Part shown: positions 7,306 through 15,124 of the stretch, one piece after another | How the letters are laid out: each line of letters opens with the position of its first letter | Position numbering within the stretch: position 1 is the stretch's first letter | IMG/VR virus record: IMGVR_UViG_3300043219_000196 | Coordinates: 1-21,139 of that record | Length of the DNA stretch: 21,139 nucleotides | Origin: a virus | Strand: one strand, 5' to 3' | The notes under the pieces: generated by a model | The model's input: only the letters and a program-made list of their open reading frames with translations | Database searches by the model: none | What the model was told of the DNA's origin: nothing | Position numbers and translations under genes: made by a program

Positions 7306-7899
7306 ATGGCAGCAAACGAAGTAGAAAGAGGCGAATCGATTCGCTGGACCAACCCCGGCAGCGCAGTAGCGTCGGGCGACGTTGTTATCGTTCTGGGGCT
7401 CGCAGGTATCGCCCTCACCGATATCGCAGGCGGCGCGACAGGCGCGGTCGCGATCACCGAAGTTTACGACGTAACCAAAGAGGCAGGCGGCGCGGTAGTA
7501 TTCGCGCAGGGCGCAAGCGTCTATTGGGACGCGACAGCCGTAGAGGCGACAGCAGACAGCGCCGACGGCGTTAACGCGATGATCGGTATTTGCCACATTG
7601 CCGCAGTCGATGCCGACGACGTTGTAGCCGTGAAGCTGAACACCAAAGCGATCAGCCCAGCGCCGCAGGTGTTGGTACTCGAGGGCGAAGTAACCTGGAG
7701 CGGATCAGGCGCAACACTCGCCGAAGCCGTAGCAGGTGTACTCGCCACCGACAACATCGTTGCGGTGATTAAAACCGTACCGACTCAAGCCGCATTTCTC
7801 GCCGCTGTACGCGCAAGCGACGCCGACGAGATCACCTTCACCCTGTCCGCTGCTAACACCAGCGACGACGCGGTAATTTATTATCAGGTTTGGCGGTAG
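7306..7899 (+). CDS. DUF2190-type capsid decoration/stabilisation protein
   Basis: This 197-residue, Ala/Val/Asp-rich beta protein follows the capsid gene with a full AAGGAGG at 7290-7296. Residues about 5-115 show the DUF2190 pattern (RGESIRWTNPGSAVASGDVV, then AVAITEVYDVTKE and GASVYWDA), which is found in head-decorating proteins. Residues about 125-197 form a second beta unit (TWSGSGATLAEAVAGVLATD, ending with VIYYQVWR) seen in many phage surface proteins. It would coat and stabilise the expanded capsid and is expected to be abundant, in line with its strong RBS. The family call is by pattern recall. Confidence 0.8.
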   Translation: MAANEVERGESIRWTNPGSAVASGDVVIVLGLAGIALTDIAGGATGAVAITEVYDVTKEAGGAVVFAQGASVYWDATAVEATADSADGVNAMIGICHIAAVDADDVVAVKLNTKAISPAPQVLVLEGEVTWSGSGATLAEAVAGVLATDNIVAVIKTVPTQAAFLAAVRASDADEITFTLSAANTSDDAVIYYQVWR

Positions 7900-7903
7900 A
7901 TGA

Positions 7904-8194
7904 ATGTCGCTTTTTACGGATGATCTAGACATATTTTTCGCAGAAGATGGCGAAGATGTGATTATCGCCGGCGTGACCGTTACGGCCCTGTTCGACACAC
8001 CGTTCGAACTCGGCCAACAGGCACAAGAAACCGACGTACCACAGATCACCGTACAGAGCGCAGATATTGCCGGTATCGCTCGCCCCCTACAGGAAAAACC
8101 TGTAACGCGGGTCGATACCGGCGGTACTTTCCAAATCATCACAACTATCGACGACGGCAAGGGCCTGACCCGGATGGAGCTTAGACCGACATGA
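7904..8194 (+). CDS. Head-tail joining protein, gpFII-like
   Basis: This 96-residue protein starts with MSLFTDDLDIFFAEDGED and continues with short beta segments, a DVPQITVQSADI stretch and a C-terminal VTRVDTGGTFQI segment. This is the pattern of small joiners that form the head-tail interface after the decoration protein. Lambda gpFII has 117 residues and the same place in the order. The ATG at 7904 lies four bases after the previous stop with no strong RBS, so re-initiation is likely. Its stop overlaps the next start as ATGA. Confidence 0.65.
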   Translation: MSLFTDDLDIFFAEDGEDVIIAGVTVTALFDTPFELGQQAQETDVPQITVQSADIAGIARPLQEKPVTRVDTGGTFQIITTIDDGKGLTRMELRPT

Positions 8195-8364
8195 AAAAAT
8201 ATAAAGTTGTAGGGCAGTGTTTTACGCTGCAAGAGGGTGACAAGCTCGACGGCAAAGTCGTAACCAAGCCGCAAGTAATCCTCGCGGGTGACACGTTCGA
8301 AACCAAGCGCGACATGAGCGGCAAAGCCGTAACGGTCGAGGACAATGCCAGCACCGTGGAATAG
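8191..8364 (+). CDS. 57-residue hypothetical protein of the head-tail junction
   Basis: The frame opens with ATG at 8191 (ATGA overlap with the joiner) and closes with TAG at 8362-8364, inside the start of the next gene. It encodes a Lys-rich N-terminus (MKKYKVVGQCFTL), a middle strand segment (KPQVILAGDTFETKR) and an acidic tail. The protein could fold as a small beta barrel. It fills what would otherwise be a 150-base hole in a tightly packed operon and uses the same codon style as its neighbours, which is why I accept it. I do not recognise a family. A small head-completion or tail accessory role is only suggested by location. Confidence 0.7.
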   Translation: MKKYKVVGQCFTLQEGDKLDGKVVTKPQVILAGDTFETKRDMSGKAVTVEDNASTVE

Positions 8365-8791
8365 GGACATAATTGTCGGCAAGCTGAAAGAGCTTGTCGA
8401 AACCGCTTTCACCAGCGTCTACCTGTGGGGCTTTCCGACCACGCCCGCAGAGCTCGTCGACGTCGTACGCATCACCGACGCCACGCAGCAAAATTCGGGG
8501 CTTTACAAGAACGCCGAGAAAACCATACCGATCGTGATTACGATCACCAGCGCGCCGCAACTCAGCGAAGAACTCGCGAGGGCGTCGGCCGTTAACAATA
8601 TGGGCCTTTTACTCGACGCGCTTGGAGCCGACCGAACTCTCAAAAATATAAATGGAGGCACGCCCCTACTTGATGGTATGTTTCCTACGTCCGACCGGAT
8701 CGATGTTGACAATGTCGAAACGCAGCAACCGCTCGCGACCGTAACGATCAATATCGATCTAAATTATACAGCCAACGCATTTGACACATAA
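8345..8791 (+). CDS. Putative tail terminator / minor tail protein (gpU-like)
   Basis: This 148-residue protein lies between the joiners and the tail tube, the place of gpZ/gpU proteins that stop tube growth and bind the head. It has an early helix (IIVGKLKELVETAFTSVYLWG), a beta strand run (IPIVITITSAPQ), a helix (SEELARASAVNNMGLLLDALG) and a final strand (LATVTINIDLNY). This alpha/beta order fits a tail-terminator fold. Its ATG at 8345 overlaps the 57-residue gene by 20 bases, with GAGG at 8338-8341 close in front. Sequence similarity to gpU is not evident by eye, so the name is a contextual guess. Confidence 0.6.
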   Translation: MPAPWNRDIIVGKLKELVETAFTSVYLWGFPTTPAELVDVVRITDATQQNSGLYKNAEKTIPIVITITSAPQLSEELARASAVNNMGLLLDALGADRTLKNINGGTPLLDGMFPTSDRIDVDNVETQQPLATVTINIDLNYTANAFDT

Positions 8792-8809
8792 ATAGAAGGA
8801 GGCCTCAAG

Positions 8810-9853
8810 ATGGACTCAGGTAATGCCCTACTCGAAGCGGAGCAAGGCCGCGACGGCGACGGATCTTTCGAGGTGATGGTCGATTCAGGCGATCACCAAA
8901 CATTTAACATCACGGCCAAGCCGGTGTGGTCGGGGTACAAGACCAAGACCACCAGCTTTGCGCCGAGGATTCTCGCCGACGGCATTGTCGCAGGTGAAAA
9001 TCTCTTGACGCCGGACAGCGGGGCCGCTAACGACGCTATCGACTTCGCCGCCATGGCGGTCAACTTGCAGGGCGCAAAATACAGCATTGCAGCGGGCGAC
9101 CTCGCTGTAACATTCCCGGTAACTGACCCTAACAAGGTCGTATCGATTTGCGCCTTTCTCAGCACCGGCACACCAACGATTGTAGAGGTAGAGGGCACAG
9201 AGAACGCGGGAGCCAGCACCGTGCGCGGCGCAGCAGGCGGCCCGCCGTTTATCCCGGCGCTGTACGTCGAGATTGGTCAGGTTGTTTACACCGCTACCGG
9301 CACGCAGGTCGTAACGGCTGCGATGATCCAGCAAACCGCGGGCGTTCACACCGAGCTCGCAACCTCGCCGGAGATTAAGCTCGTAAACAACGTCGGCGAA
9401 GGACTCAAAGCCGACACGCCGGTAAAAGCAAACGCTTTTGTGGAGTTCACGAGCGCGATGGACTTGCGGCACACCGCATCGACCGCAAAGGGTGTTTACG
9501 CCCGCGTGTACGAGCCTCTTTTCTCGGAGATCCCGAAAGCGAACAATTTTAAAGGCGCGTTTATCAGCGTCTCAGGTAGCTCCGAACAGGTCTACCAACA
9601 GACCATATCGAGCAAGTCTTTCTCGCTCAGCGATGGCAGCTACGACCGCAAGCTCAACGACGGCGTAACCGACTTCGAGTTGAAGGAGAACGGCCGCACC
9701 CTGACGTACCGATTCTACCCGGACGGCGCGGAAGATCCGCACCAGCTCGTACAAGCCGCAATCGGCATCGACCCCTCGTACGCAGCCGACGCGAATATCG
9801 CGGTGACTGTCACGCTCGTATCGGAAGTTGAAACGGCACTTTTCGCCAGCTAG
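8810..9853 (+). CDS. Major tail tube protein
   Basis: This 347-residue protein is preceded by the strongest RBS type (GAAGGAGG at 8795-8802), as expected for an abundant structural protein. It precedes the chaperone-frameshift-tape measure block, which fixes its role as tube subunit. Residues about 190-347 look like the tube domain (KANAFVEFTSAMDLRH, FKGAFISVSGSSEQVYQQ, NGRTLTYRFYPDG, and an IAVTVTLVSE end). Residues 1-190 form an additional beta-rich region (TSFAPRILADGIVAGENLL and later GQVVYTATGTQVVTAAMIQQ) that may be an external decoration domain. Lambda gpV is 246 residues, so this one is about 100 longer. No sheath gene accompanies it, consistent with a siphovirus tail. Confidence 0.8.
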   Translation: MDSGNALLEAEQGRDGDGSFEVMVDSGDHQTFNITAKPVWSGYKTKTTSFAPRILADGIVAGENLLTPDSGAANDAIDFAAMAVNLQGAKYSIAAGDLAVTFPVTDPNKVVSICAFLSTGTPTIVEVEGTENAGASTVRGAAGGPPFIPALYVEIGQVVYTATGTQVVTAAMIQQTAGVHTELATSPEIKLVNNVGEGLKADTPVKANAFVEFTSAMDLRHTASTAKGVYARVYEPLFSEIPKANNFKGAFISVSGSSEQVYQQTISSKSFSLSDGSYDRKLNDGVTDFELKENGRTLTYRFYPDGAEDPHQLVQAAIGIDPSYAADANIAVTVTLVSEVETALFAS

Positions 9854-9859
9854 TAACCC

Positions 9860-9883
9860 GCGGGGCCGCTCACACGGCCCCGC
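9860..9883 (+). terminator. Perfect 9-bp GC hairpin after the tail tube gene
   Basis: GCGGGGCCG at 9860-9868 pairs without mismatch to CGGCCCCGC at 9875-9883 around the loop CTCACA. It starts seven bases after the tube stop and ends 19 bases before the chaperone start. No T-run follows, so it is not a textbook intrinsic terminator. It could act as a partial terminator, a pause site or a 3' end stabiliser that keeps tube messenger in excess of the chaperone and tape measure messengers. Confidence 0.55.
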
Positions 9884-9902
9884 TACACTGTAAAGGCCCG
9901 CT

Positions 9903-10349
9903 ATGTCTGACCTAACCGCAGAGTTTAAGAACGGCCAACTGATAAGGCAAACCAAAGAGCTGCCAATACCGCTTGCAATGTGCGGAGGCATGTTCAAAAA
10001 ATCCGTTAGAGAGCCCGTTTTTAAAATTCAAGGCTTAACAGGCCCCGAGTACTACAAAGTGACCGAGGCGGAGCGGAACGGCGAGAAGCTACGCACCGTA
10101 ATCGCGGCTGTAGCGGGGGACAACTCAAAACTCGCCGAGGCGGCAAAAGAGTTGGCGGGACAGGCTGAAAACACAACCGAGTACATAAAAGACAAAGAGC
10201 TCGTGAGGTTCGGACTCGTCGAGCCGGATCTCAGCGACACCAAAGTGCGTAACAATTTTGCGCGCGACTTCCCGGTGCTGCTCTCGATGCTCGCAAACGA
10301 GATACTGGAGCTGTCGGGAATGGGCGGAGTCTCAAAAAAAAAGCCCTGA
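9903..10349 (+). CDS. Tail assembly chaperone, gpG-like
   Basis: This 148-residue helical protein lies between tube and tape measure genes, the standard place of the tail chaperone that coats the tape measure before tube assembly. It is charged, has helices such as KLRTVIAAVAGDNSKLAEAAK, and ends with GGVSKKKP. The lysine codons at the end form the slippery run that joins it to the next frame. AAAGG at 9892-9896 is the RBS. The family is very divergent in sequence, so the call rests on gene order, size and the frameshift signal. Confidence 0.8.
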   Translation: MSDLTAEFKNGQLIRQTKELPIPLAMCGGMFKKSVREPVFKIQGLTGPEYYKVTEAERNGEKLRTVIAAVAGDNSKLAEAAKELAGQAENTTEYIKDKELVRFGLVEPDLSDTKVRNNFARDFPVLLSMLANEILELSGMGGVSKKKP

Positions 10350-10516
10350 TGTTGTGGCAGGATAACCACGACTTACAGTTCTCCGCGGTCCTCTCGCTGC
10401 GATCAGGCATACCGCTATTTATACGCCGCCCCGATGTTTGCCCGTGGGGCTTTGAAACTGACTTTGAACGCGAATTGCTCGCGCTAGCACATAAAAGGAC
10501 CGAACCGAATGGCTGA
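9903..10516 (+). CDS. gpGT-like chaperone extension by -1 frameshift
   Basis: If ribosomes slip back one base on AAAAAAG at 10337-10343, translation continues through ALMLWQDNHDLQFSAVL to a TGA at 10514-10516, giving about 204 residues (147 from the zero frame plus 57). The extension is helical, contains LRSGIPLFIRRPDVCPWG, and its stop overlaps the tape measure start. No other gene explains 10350-10508. In lambda the same arrangement makes gpG and gpGT, where the T part contacts tube protein. The T frame also has its own ATG at 10349 (TGATG overlap), so re-initiation is a second way of making it. Confidence 0.8.
10337..10372 (+). promoter_or_regulatory. Programmed -1 frameshift signal: slippery heptamer and hairpin
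   Basis: The heptamer AAAAAAG at 10337-10343 is in the correct phase (A AAA AAG) within a run of nine A. Seven bases later GUUGUGG (10351-10357) pairs with CCACGAC (10366-10372): seven pairs including one G-U, with an 8-base loop. The spacer length suits frameshift stimulation. An SD-like CGGAG at 10325-10329, upstream of the slip site, could add to it as in dnaX. Confidence 0.8.
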
Positions 10517-13064
10517 CACTGAGAAAGTGATAAAACTACTATTCAAGGGTGACGGCCGCAACCTATCCGCAACGACCAAAGCGCTGCAACGCGATTTCGC
10601 CAACTTCGAGCGATCCGCCGATGCAATAGCGCAACCCCTCAACAAAGCTTTCACGTCTGTGCTCAAACTCGACGCAGCCGCCGCAGCACTTACAGCGACG
10701 CTCATTACGCTCGCACTGAGAAGCGCGGGCCAGTTTGAAACAGCTTTCAATAAAACCGCCGCAATCATCGAGACCAGCGACGAGAACCTGAACAAATTCC
10801 GACAGGACCTACTAGAGTACGCGACCGACTCAACCGCCAGCCTCGAAAGCATCACTAACGCCACGTTTAACGCCGTATCGGCCGGCATAGCGTTCGAGGA
10901 CGTCATCGGGTCGCTCGGATCGGCGGAAAAATTAGCCACCGCGGGACAAGCGGACCTAAACGAAGTTCTGCAACTCGTGGCCAAGACGATCAACACGTAT
11001 GGCCTTGATGCATCGGAAGCGGGCCGCCTAACCGAGATATTCTTCGAGACGAACAAACTCGGCATTACGACAATCACCGAACTATCTAACACCTTGTCAG
11101 GCGTAACCAGCACCGCTGCCGTCGCAGGCGTATCGATTGAAGAGATAACCGCAGGCGTGGCCACGCTGACCGCAGCCGGTAAACCGACGAGCGAAGCCGT
11201 AACAGGTATCAACGCCGCACTGACTAACATCATCAAACCGTCGAAGCAAGCGCGAGAGGCCGCCGAGCAATTAGGCATCGACTTTAGCACCACCGCGTTA
11301 AAATCGAAGGGCCTGCAAGCCTTTTTGCTCGAACTGTTCGACGCCGCAGATGGCAACGTCGACGTATTGGCGCAGCTGTTCGGATCGGTGCAGGCGCTCG
11401 GCACGGTAGCAGTGCTCGGCGAAAACGCGAATAATAAATATGTGGATTCTCTCAAGGCTATCGAGAACAGTGCGGGCAACGTTGACCGCGCACTCGTAAA
11501 AGTGGGCGAATCATTCGACCAGACAAACCAAACGTTAATAAATAATATCGAAGTAACGCTCATCAAAGTTGGCGACCGCCTCGAACGCGGGTACGCCAAC
11601 GTCGCGAAAAGCATTACCGAGATATTCAAGCAACTCGGCGTATCGATTGACGACGGGGCATTCGACGAATTGTTCGGCGCGCTTGACGAGACGGCGGACC
11701 GCCTCTCTGCGTTCATCCGCCAGGTGGCGGCGTCCTTACCGGAGGCGCTCGCACAGGTCGATTTTGACAAGTTGACCGACGCCATAACGTCAAGCGGTGA
11801 CGCGATAGCCTCACTGATTGATGGATTCGACCCGAGCGACCCCGAAGACCTCGCCGACTCGATGCAGTTGGTCGTCGATTCGCTCGGGGCTCTGATTCAA
11901 GTATCGGTCGGATTCCTGCCAATATTCGAGCAGGTGTTCTCAGTTGTGAAAGAGGCGTCACGAGAATTTAGCAAGGCCGACGTAGACACGCAGCAGCTTG
12001 TCGGTACGGCCCTTGCCCTTGCGGCATCTTTTGTTGCGCTGGGGCCGGTGATAGGGGTGGTTGTGGCGGGTCTTGCAGCACTTGAAGGTGTGGGCATACA
12101 AACCGCGGGCGTATTCCAGCTACTTTTCGGCGCAATTACGCTGTCCTTTAACGTACTAAAATCGGGGGTACAGGCGGCGGAACTGGTCGTGCTTAAATCT
12201 ATCAGTTTCATGTTGGCGGGTTTTGAGCTCATACCGGGGAGCATCGGAGACAGTGTGCGCGCGGTACAGATTGAGCTAGAGACTATGACTAAAATAGTAG
12301 AGGCGGAGCTAGTAAAGTCAGGCGGAGCGATGGACGACGGGGCGGCGTCCATAGGGGCCGGCTTCGACAGGATTATAGACGGGGCGGATGGCGCGGCGAT
12401 AGCTATCACCGACTACACCGTCGAAACCGAAGAAGCCGCAGACGCTACAGAAGACACGAGCGTCGCCACCACTAAACTCGCCAAAGAGCTCGGGTTCATC
12501 AAGGACGAGAGCGAGGCCGTCGTCGTAGCGGAGAAGGAGCGCGGGAAGGTAACACGTGCCGTCACGACTGAAACAAAAGCCGCGGCCGAAGAGGTCGATA
12601 AGTTCGGCCTTGCGCTACGCAAGATAACGGCGACCGAGTTTAAAGCACAGCTGGAATTCGACGCCGCCAAAGTCAAAGCGCAAGCACAAGTCATATCAAG
12701 CGCTTTCGAAGCGACAGCAAGCGCGATTGATTCGGCGACTGTGGCCACCGTTGGGCTCGTTAACGCGCTAAAAGGTGCAGGCGGCTCCGACAGGTTGTTC
12801 ATACTGGACCAGATACGACTACAAAACGAATTCCAGCAGCGCGGGATAGATCAGCAGCAGGAACTACTCGACGCGATGCGGGAGAGGATAGCGCTACAGC
12901 GGGACTTTCTGACGGGCGACAACGCGCTCGAATTTTCGATCAGGGCACCCGATAATATAAACGGGATCCTTGAGCAGTTCTATCTTGAGCTACTGAAAGA
13001 TGCTAAATTCTTCTTGACCACCGAAGAGGGTGGCAAAGTCATAACGTCGGGGTTATTAGGATGA
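10509..13064 (+). CDS. Tape measure protein
   Basis: This 851-residue protein sets tail length and is the largest gene here. Residues about 70-330 resemble the TP901-type tape measure core (AGQFETAFNKTAAIIETSDE, TFNAVSAGIAFED, the ELSNTLSGVTSTAAVAGVSI segment, and LTAAGKPTSEAVTGINAAL). A hydrophobic region at about 497-560 (ALALAASFVALGPVIGVVVAG) fits the membrane-active part released during DNA entry. The remainder is long charged and alanine-rich helices. At roughly 0.15 nm per residue, tail length would be near 125-130 nm. AAAAGGA at 10493-10499 is the RBS. There is no visible lysozyme or peptidase domain. Confidence 0.92.
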   Translation: MADTEKVIKLLFKGDGRNLSATTKALQRDFANFERSADAIAQPLNKAFTSVLKLDAAAAALTATLITLALRSAGQFETAFNKTAAIIETSDENLNKFRQDLLEYATDSTASLESITNATFNAVSAGIAFEDVIGSLGSAEKLATAGQADLNEVLQLVAKTINTYGLDASEAGRLTEIFFETNKLGITTITELSNTLSGVTSTAAVAGVSIEEITAGVATLTAAGKPTSEAVTGINAALTNIIKPSKQAREAAEQLGIDFSTTALKSKGLQAFLLELFDAADGNVDVLAQLFGSVQALGTVAVLGENANNKYVDSLKAIENSAGNVDRALVKVGESFDQTNQTLINNIEVTLIKVGDRLERGYANVAKSITEIFKQLGVSIDDGAFDELFGALDETADRLSAFIRQVAASLPEALAQVDFDKLTDAITSSGDAIASLIDGFDPSDPEDLADSMQLVVDSLGALIQVSVGFLPIFEQVFSVVKEASREFSKADVDTQQLVGTALALAASFVALGPVIGVVVAGLAALEGVGIQTAGVFQLLFGAITLSFNVLKSGVQAAELVVLKSISFMLAGFELIPGSIGDSVRAVQIELETMTKIVEAELVKSGGAMDDGAASIGAGFDRIIDGADGAAIAITDYTVETEEAADATEDTSVATTKLAKELGFIKDESEAVVVAEKERGKVTRAVTTETKAAAEEVDKFGLALRKITATEFKAQLEFDAAKVKAQAQVISSAFEATASAIDSATVATVGLVNALKGAGGSDRLFILDQIRLQNEFQQRGIDQQQELLDAMRERIALQRDFLTGDNALEFSIRAPDNINGILEQFYLELLKDAKFFLTTEEGGKVITSGLLG

Positions 13065-13408
13065 TAACTTTAATCACTGAGACTTTTGACAGCCAGAGCG
13101 GGCTATCCCTACAGGAGAGCGCCGACAGTCAGATCGGCAACAGAGTACGCCGCATAAATAAACGGCGGCTACTCGATGGCACGGTTTTTGTCGACCCCCG
13201 CGGGTACTCTGCAGCCGACACCGATTTCGCTCTCACCATACAGAACATCACGGAGGCCGACGCGGAGCAAGTCGCGTACCTCATGGAGACGTACAGCAGC
13301 TTGATAATTACCACGCGGCGCGGCGTCTTTCGCGGGTCGCTACAGAACTACGCACCGAGCGGTGCGGATCTAAAATTCGCTTTCATAGTTAGCGAAGAAA
13401 TCACGTAA
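13061..13408 (+). CDS. Putative minor tail protein following the tape measure
   Basis: This 115-residue protein begins inside the tape measure stop (ATGA at 13061). It is beta-rich, with a central basic patch (RRINKRRLLDG), an AEQVAYLMETYSSLIITTRRG segment split across helix and strand, and an ending FAFIVSEEIT. The place matches distal tail or gpM-like proteins that cap the tube near the tape measure C-terminus. I do not recognise the family with certainty. The overlap implies coupling to tape measure translation, giving low and matched copy number, as expected of a tail-tip ring. Confidence 0.6.
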   Translation: MITLITETFDSQSGLSLQESADSQIGNRVRRINKRRLLDGTVFVDPRGYSAADTDFALTIQNITEADAEQVAYLMETYSSLIITTRRGVFRGSLQNYAPSGADLKFAFIVSEEIT

Positions 13409-13423
13409 ATACAGGGGGCCAAA

Positions 13424-13855
13424 ATGCCAGCACTAACGACACTATACGATAGCAGGGTCAAAGCGCTTTTAGCGGCTGCAGTAAAAATTGACGGTATCAA
13501 AGTTGCGCTAATCAGCAGCGCCTACACATTCAACGCGGCGCACACCTCGTTCACGGACGACGTAGAAGCGGACGAGATCTCTGGTACAAACTACGTGGCG
13601 GGAGGTGCGGCGGTCACCAATATCACACTATCCGACACAGCCCTCGACTTTGACGACGCCGTTTTCACAAATGTGACTTTCACGGCGCGGTACGCGGTGT
13701 TCTACATACCGACCACGATTGACGGGGTCGCAAAGCCGGTGCTGTGCGCGGTGCTGCTCGACGACACACCCGCCGACATAAACGTCACGGGGTCTAACTT
13801 CTCCATATCTATACCAGCCGCCGGATTCGACACGTACACACAGTCGGTAGTGTAA
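13424..13855 (+). CDS. Phage structural protein of a widespread small tail family
   Basis: This 143-residue beta-rich protein shows a pattern found in many tailed phages: an N-terminal helix TLYDSRVKALLAA, then IKVALISSAYTFNAAHTSF, a middle NYVAGGAAVTNITLSD and a strand-rich end with VLCAVLLDDTPADINVTG. The function in that family is poorly described; such proteins lie among tail-tip or fibre genes. It follows the minor tail gene with AGGGGG in front. It may be a ring or fibre-attachment protein. The family memory is mine; no domain name is claimed. Confidence 0.65.
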   Translation: MPALTTLYDSRVKALLAAAVKIDGIKVALISSAYTFNAAHTSFTDDVEADEISGTNYVAGGAAVTNITLSDTALDFDDAVFTNVTFTARYAVFYIPTTIDGVAKPVLCAVLLDDTPADINVTGSNFSISIPAAGFDTYTQSVV

Positions 13856-13864
13856 GGAACAGCC

Positions 13865-15124
13865 GTGGCCAGCATTGTACCAGAGCTAACAAGCAACACC
13901 ACCCCCGCACCCTGGGTATCCTCCGCGTCTCAGGACACGGTAAACCGTGAGGCGTGGCGGGCGTTCAATCTTGACGGCCTCCCATGGGTAGCTGGCGCCC
14001 CGTCAACCTTGCCCCTTATATTACAGATCCAGAAGGGCGGGGGGACGATGGACCCCGCCTCTTTTCGATTTAAAACAGCGAACACAACTTTTTACACATA
14101 CCCCGCGACATTCGACATGCAGCATTCGAGCGACGGGGTGATCTGGACGACCAGCGACAGTTACTCGATTCCTGAAACTGTGCCGAAAAATGATTGGTCG
14201 GACGTTTTCCCCATTCCTGCCTCTGGCGGGGAGGAGTACTGGCGGTTAAGGGTCAACACTCTGCACAAGATCGGGGGGGTCGACAACCTACAGATACAGC
14301 AGCTAGAGTTCGACGACACACCCGTGGTGGTTATACCGCTGGACAGCGCCGCCACGCCTCACGAAGCGGGCGCACTCAGCTACACCGCGTCGGGCACGGT
14401 CGAGGTGAGTAGCGCCGCCACGCCTCACGAAGCGGGCGCATTCACCACTAGATTATCTGTGCCCGTGCAGCAAGCCGCCACGCCCCACGAGGCGGGCGCA
14501 CTGAGTTACACCGCGTCGGGCACGGTCGAGGTGAGCAGCGCCGCCACTCCTCACGAAGCGGGGGTGTTTGACTCCTACGCCACGCCCACCCCCTCGGCGC
14601 AATCCTTCGAGATTTACCGCGCGATTCTTACGGGCGCGGAGGACGCGCTACCCGACATGGAGGTGCGTACCGACAATATCCAGATCAGGCGCAGAGAGGA
14701 CAACCCCACATTTGTGCAAGCTGTCGCCGCCGACCCGTCACAGTATGACGACATAGCGGCTCGGCCAAACGGCCAGCTCATTATAAAAGCGGGGCTGTTC
14801 TACCCCGAGACAGAGACGGAAACGCTCAACGAAATAGCACGGGGCGACGTAGACAGGGCGGACACGTCAAAAGGCGCGGCGAGAGAGTCGCTGGTGCTGG
14901 TAGCGTACGGCTCTATCCCTACAATATCCCCAAAAAGCGTAACGCTCACCACTATAGATTTTTACTCCAGCGGTACCAACGGCCAACGGGCGCGCGGCGG
15001 GATGGAGAGCACGATACGCCCAGGCGATACCGCCGTGGTACCGTCGGAGGGCGCGGCGTTTGTCGTTAACGAAATTGTGTACCAGATAGGCGCGGGCCTC
15101 GTATCGATGGAGGTGCAAGAGTAA
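13865..15124 (+). CDS. Tail adhesin with discoidin-like domain and AATPHEAG repeats
   Basis: This 419-residue protein begins at GTG 13865, with AAGGA at 13854-13858. Residues about 20-150 resemble an F5/8-type (discoidin-like) carbohydrate-binding domain: AWRAFNLDGLPW, ILQIQKGGG, FDMQHSSDGVIW, EYWRLRV. Residues 162-233 hold four AATPHEAG motifs. Residues about 240-419 are a beta-rich conserved-looking domain (FEIYRAILTGAEDALPDMEV, ending AAFVVNEIVYQIGAGLVSM) that probably anchors it to the tail tip. The repeats act as a linker between binding and anchor parts. Its stop overlaps the next start by one base. A receptor-binding or baseplate role is inferred from domains and position. Confidence 0.65.
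   Translation: MASIVPELTSNTTPAPWVSSASQDTVNREAWRAFNLDGLPWVAGAPSTLPLILQIQKGGGTMDPASFRFKTANTTFYTYPATFDMQHSSDGVIWTTSDSYSIPETVPKNDWSDVFPIPASGGEEYWRLRVNTLHKIGGVDNLQIQQLEFDDTPVVVIPLDSAATPHEAGALSYTASGTVEVSSAATPHEAGAFTTRLSVPVQQAATPHEAGALSYTASGTVEVSSAATPHEAGVFDSYATPTPSAQSFEIYRAILTGAEDALPDMEVRTDNIQIRRREDNPTFVQAVAADPSQYDDIAARPNGQLIIKAGLFYPETETETLNEIARGDVDRADTSKGAARESLVLVAYGSIPTISPKSVTLTTIDFYSSGTNGQRARGGMESTIRPGDTAVVPSEGAAFVVNEIVYQIGAGLVSMEVQE
14348..14563 (+). repeat. Tandem in-frame repeats encoding AATPHEAG units
   Basis: AATPHEAG begins at 14348, 14414, 14474 and 14540, spaced 66, 60 and 66 bases. The blocks 14348-14437 and 14474-14563 are two copies of a 90-base unit, 126 bases (42 codons) apart. 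They differ at seven bases, all third-codon positions and all synonymous. Confidence 0.9.

Noticed and set aside
9860-9883. Hairpin as a full intrinsic terminator ending the operon
   Set aside because: There is no T-tract, and the downstream chaperone and tape measure genes lack an evident promoter, so read-through must occur.
10484-11785. A 433-codon open frame on the minus strand inside the tape measure gene
   Set aside because: It mirrors the alanine-rich coding of the tape measure, is Ser/Ala low complexity, has no RBS or domain and would be the only antisense gene.
14348-14563. Repeats considered as a CRISPR array
   Set aside because: The units are in-frame coding repeats with no spacers of unique sequence and no cas genes.
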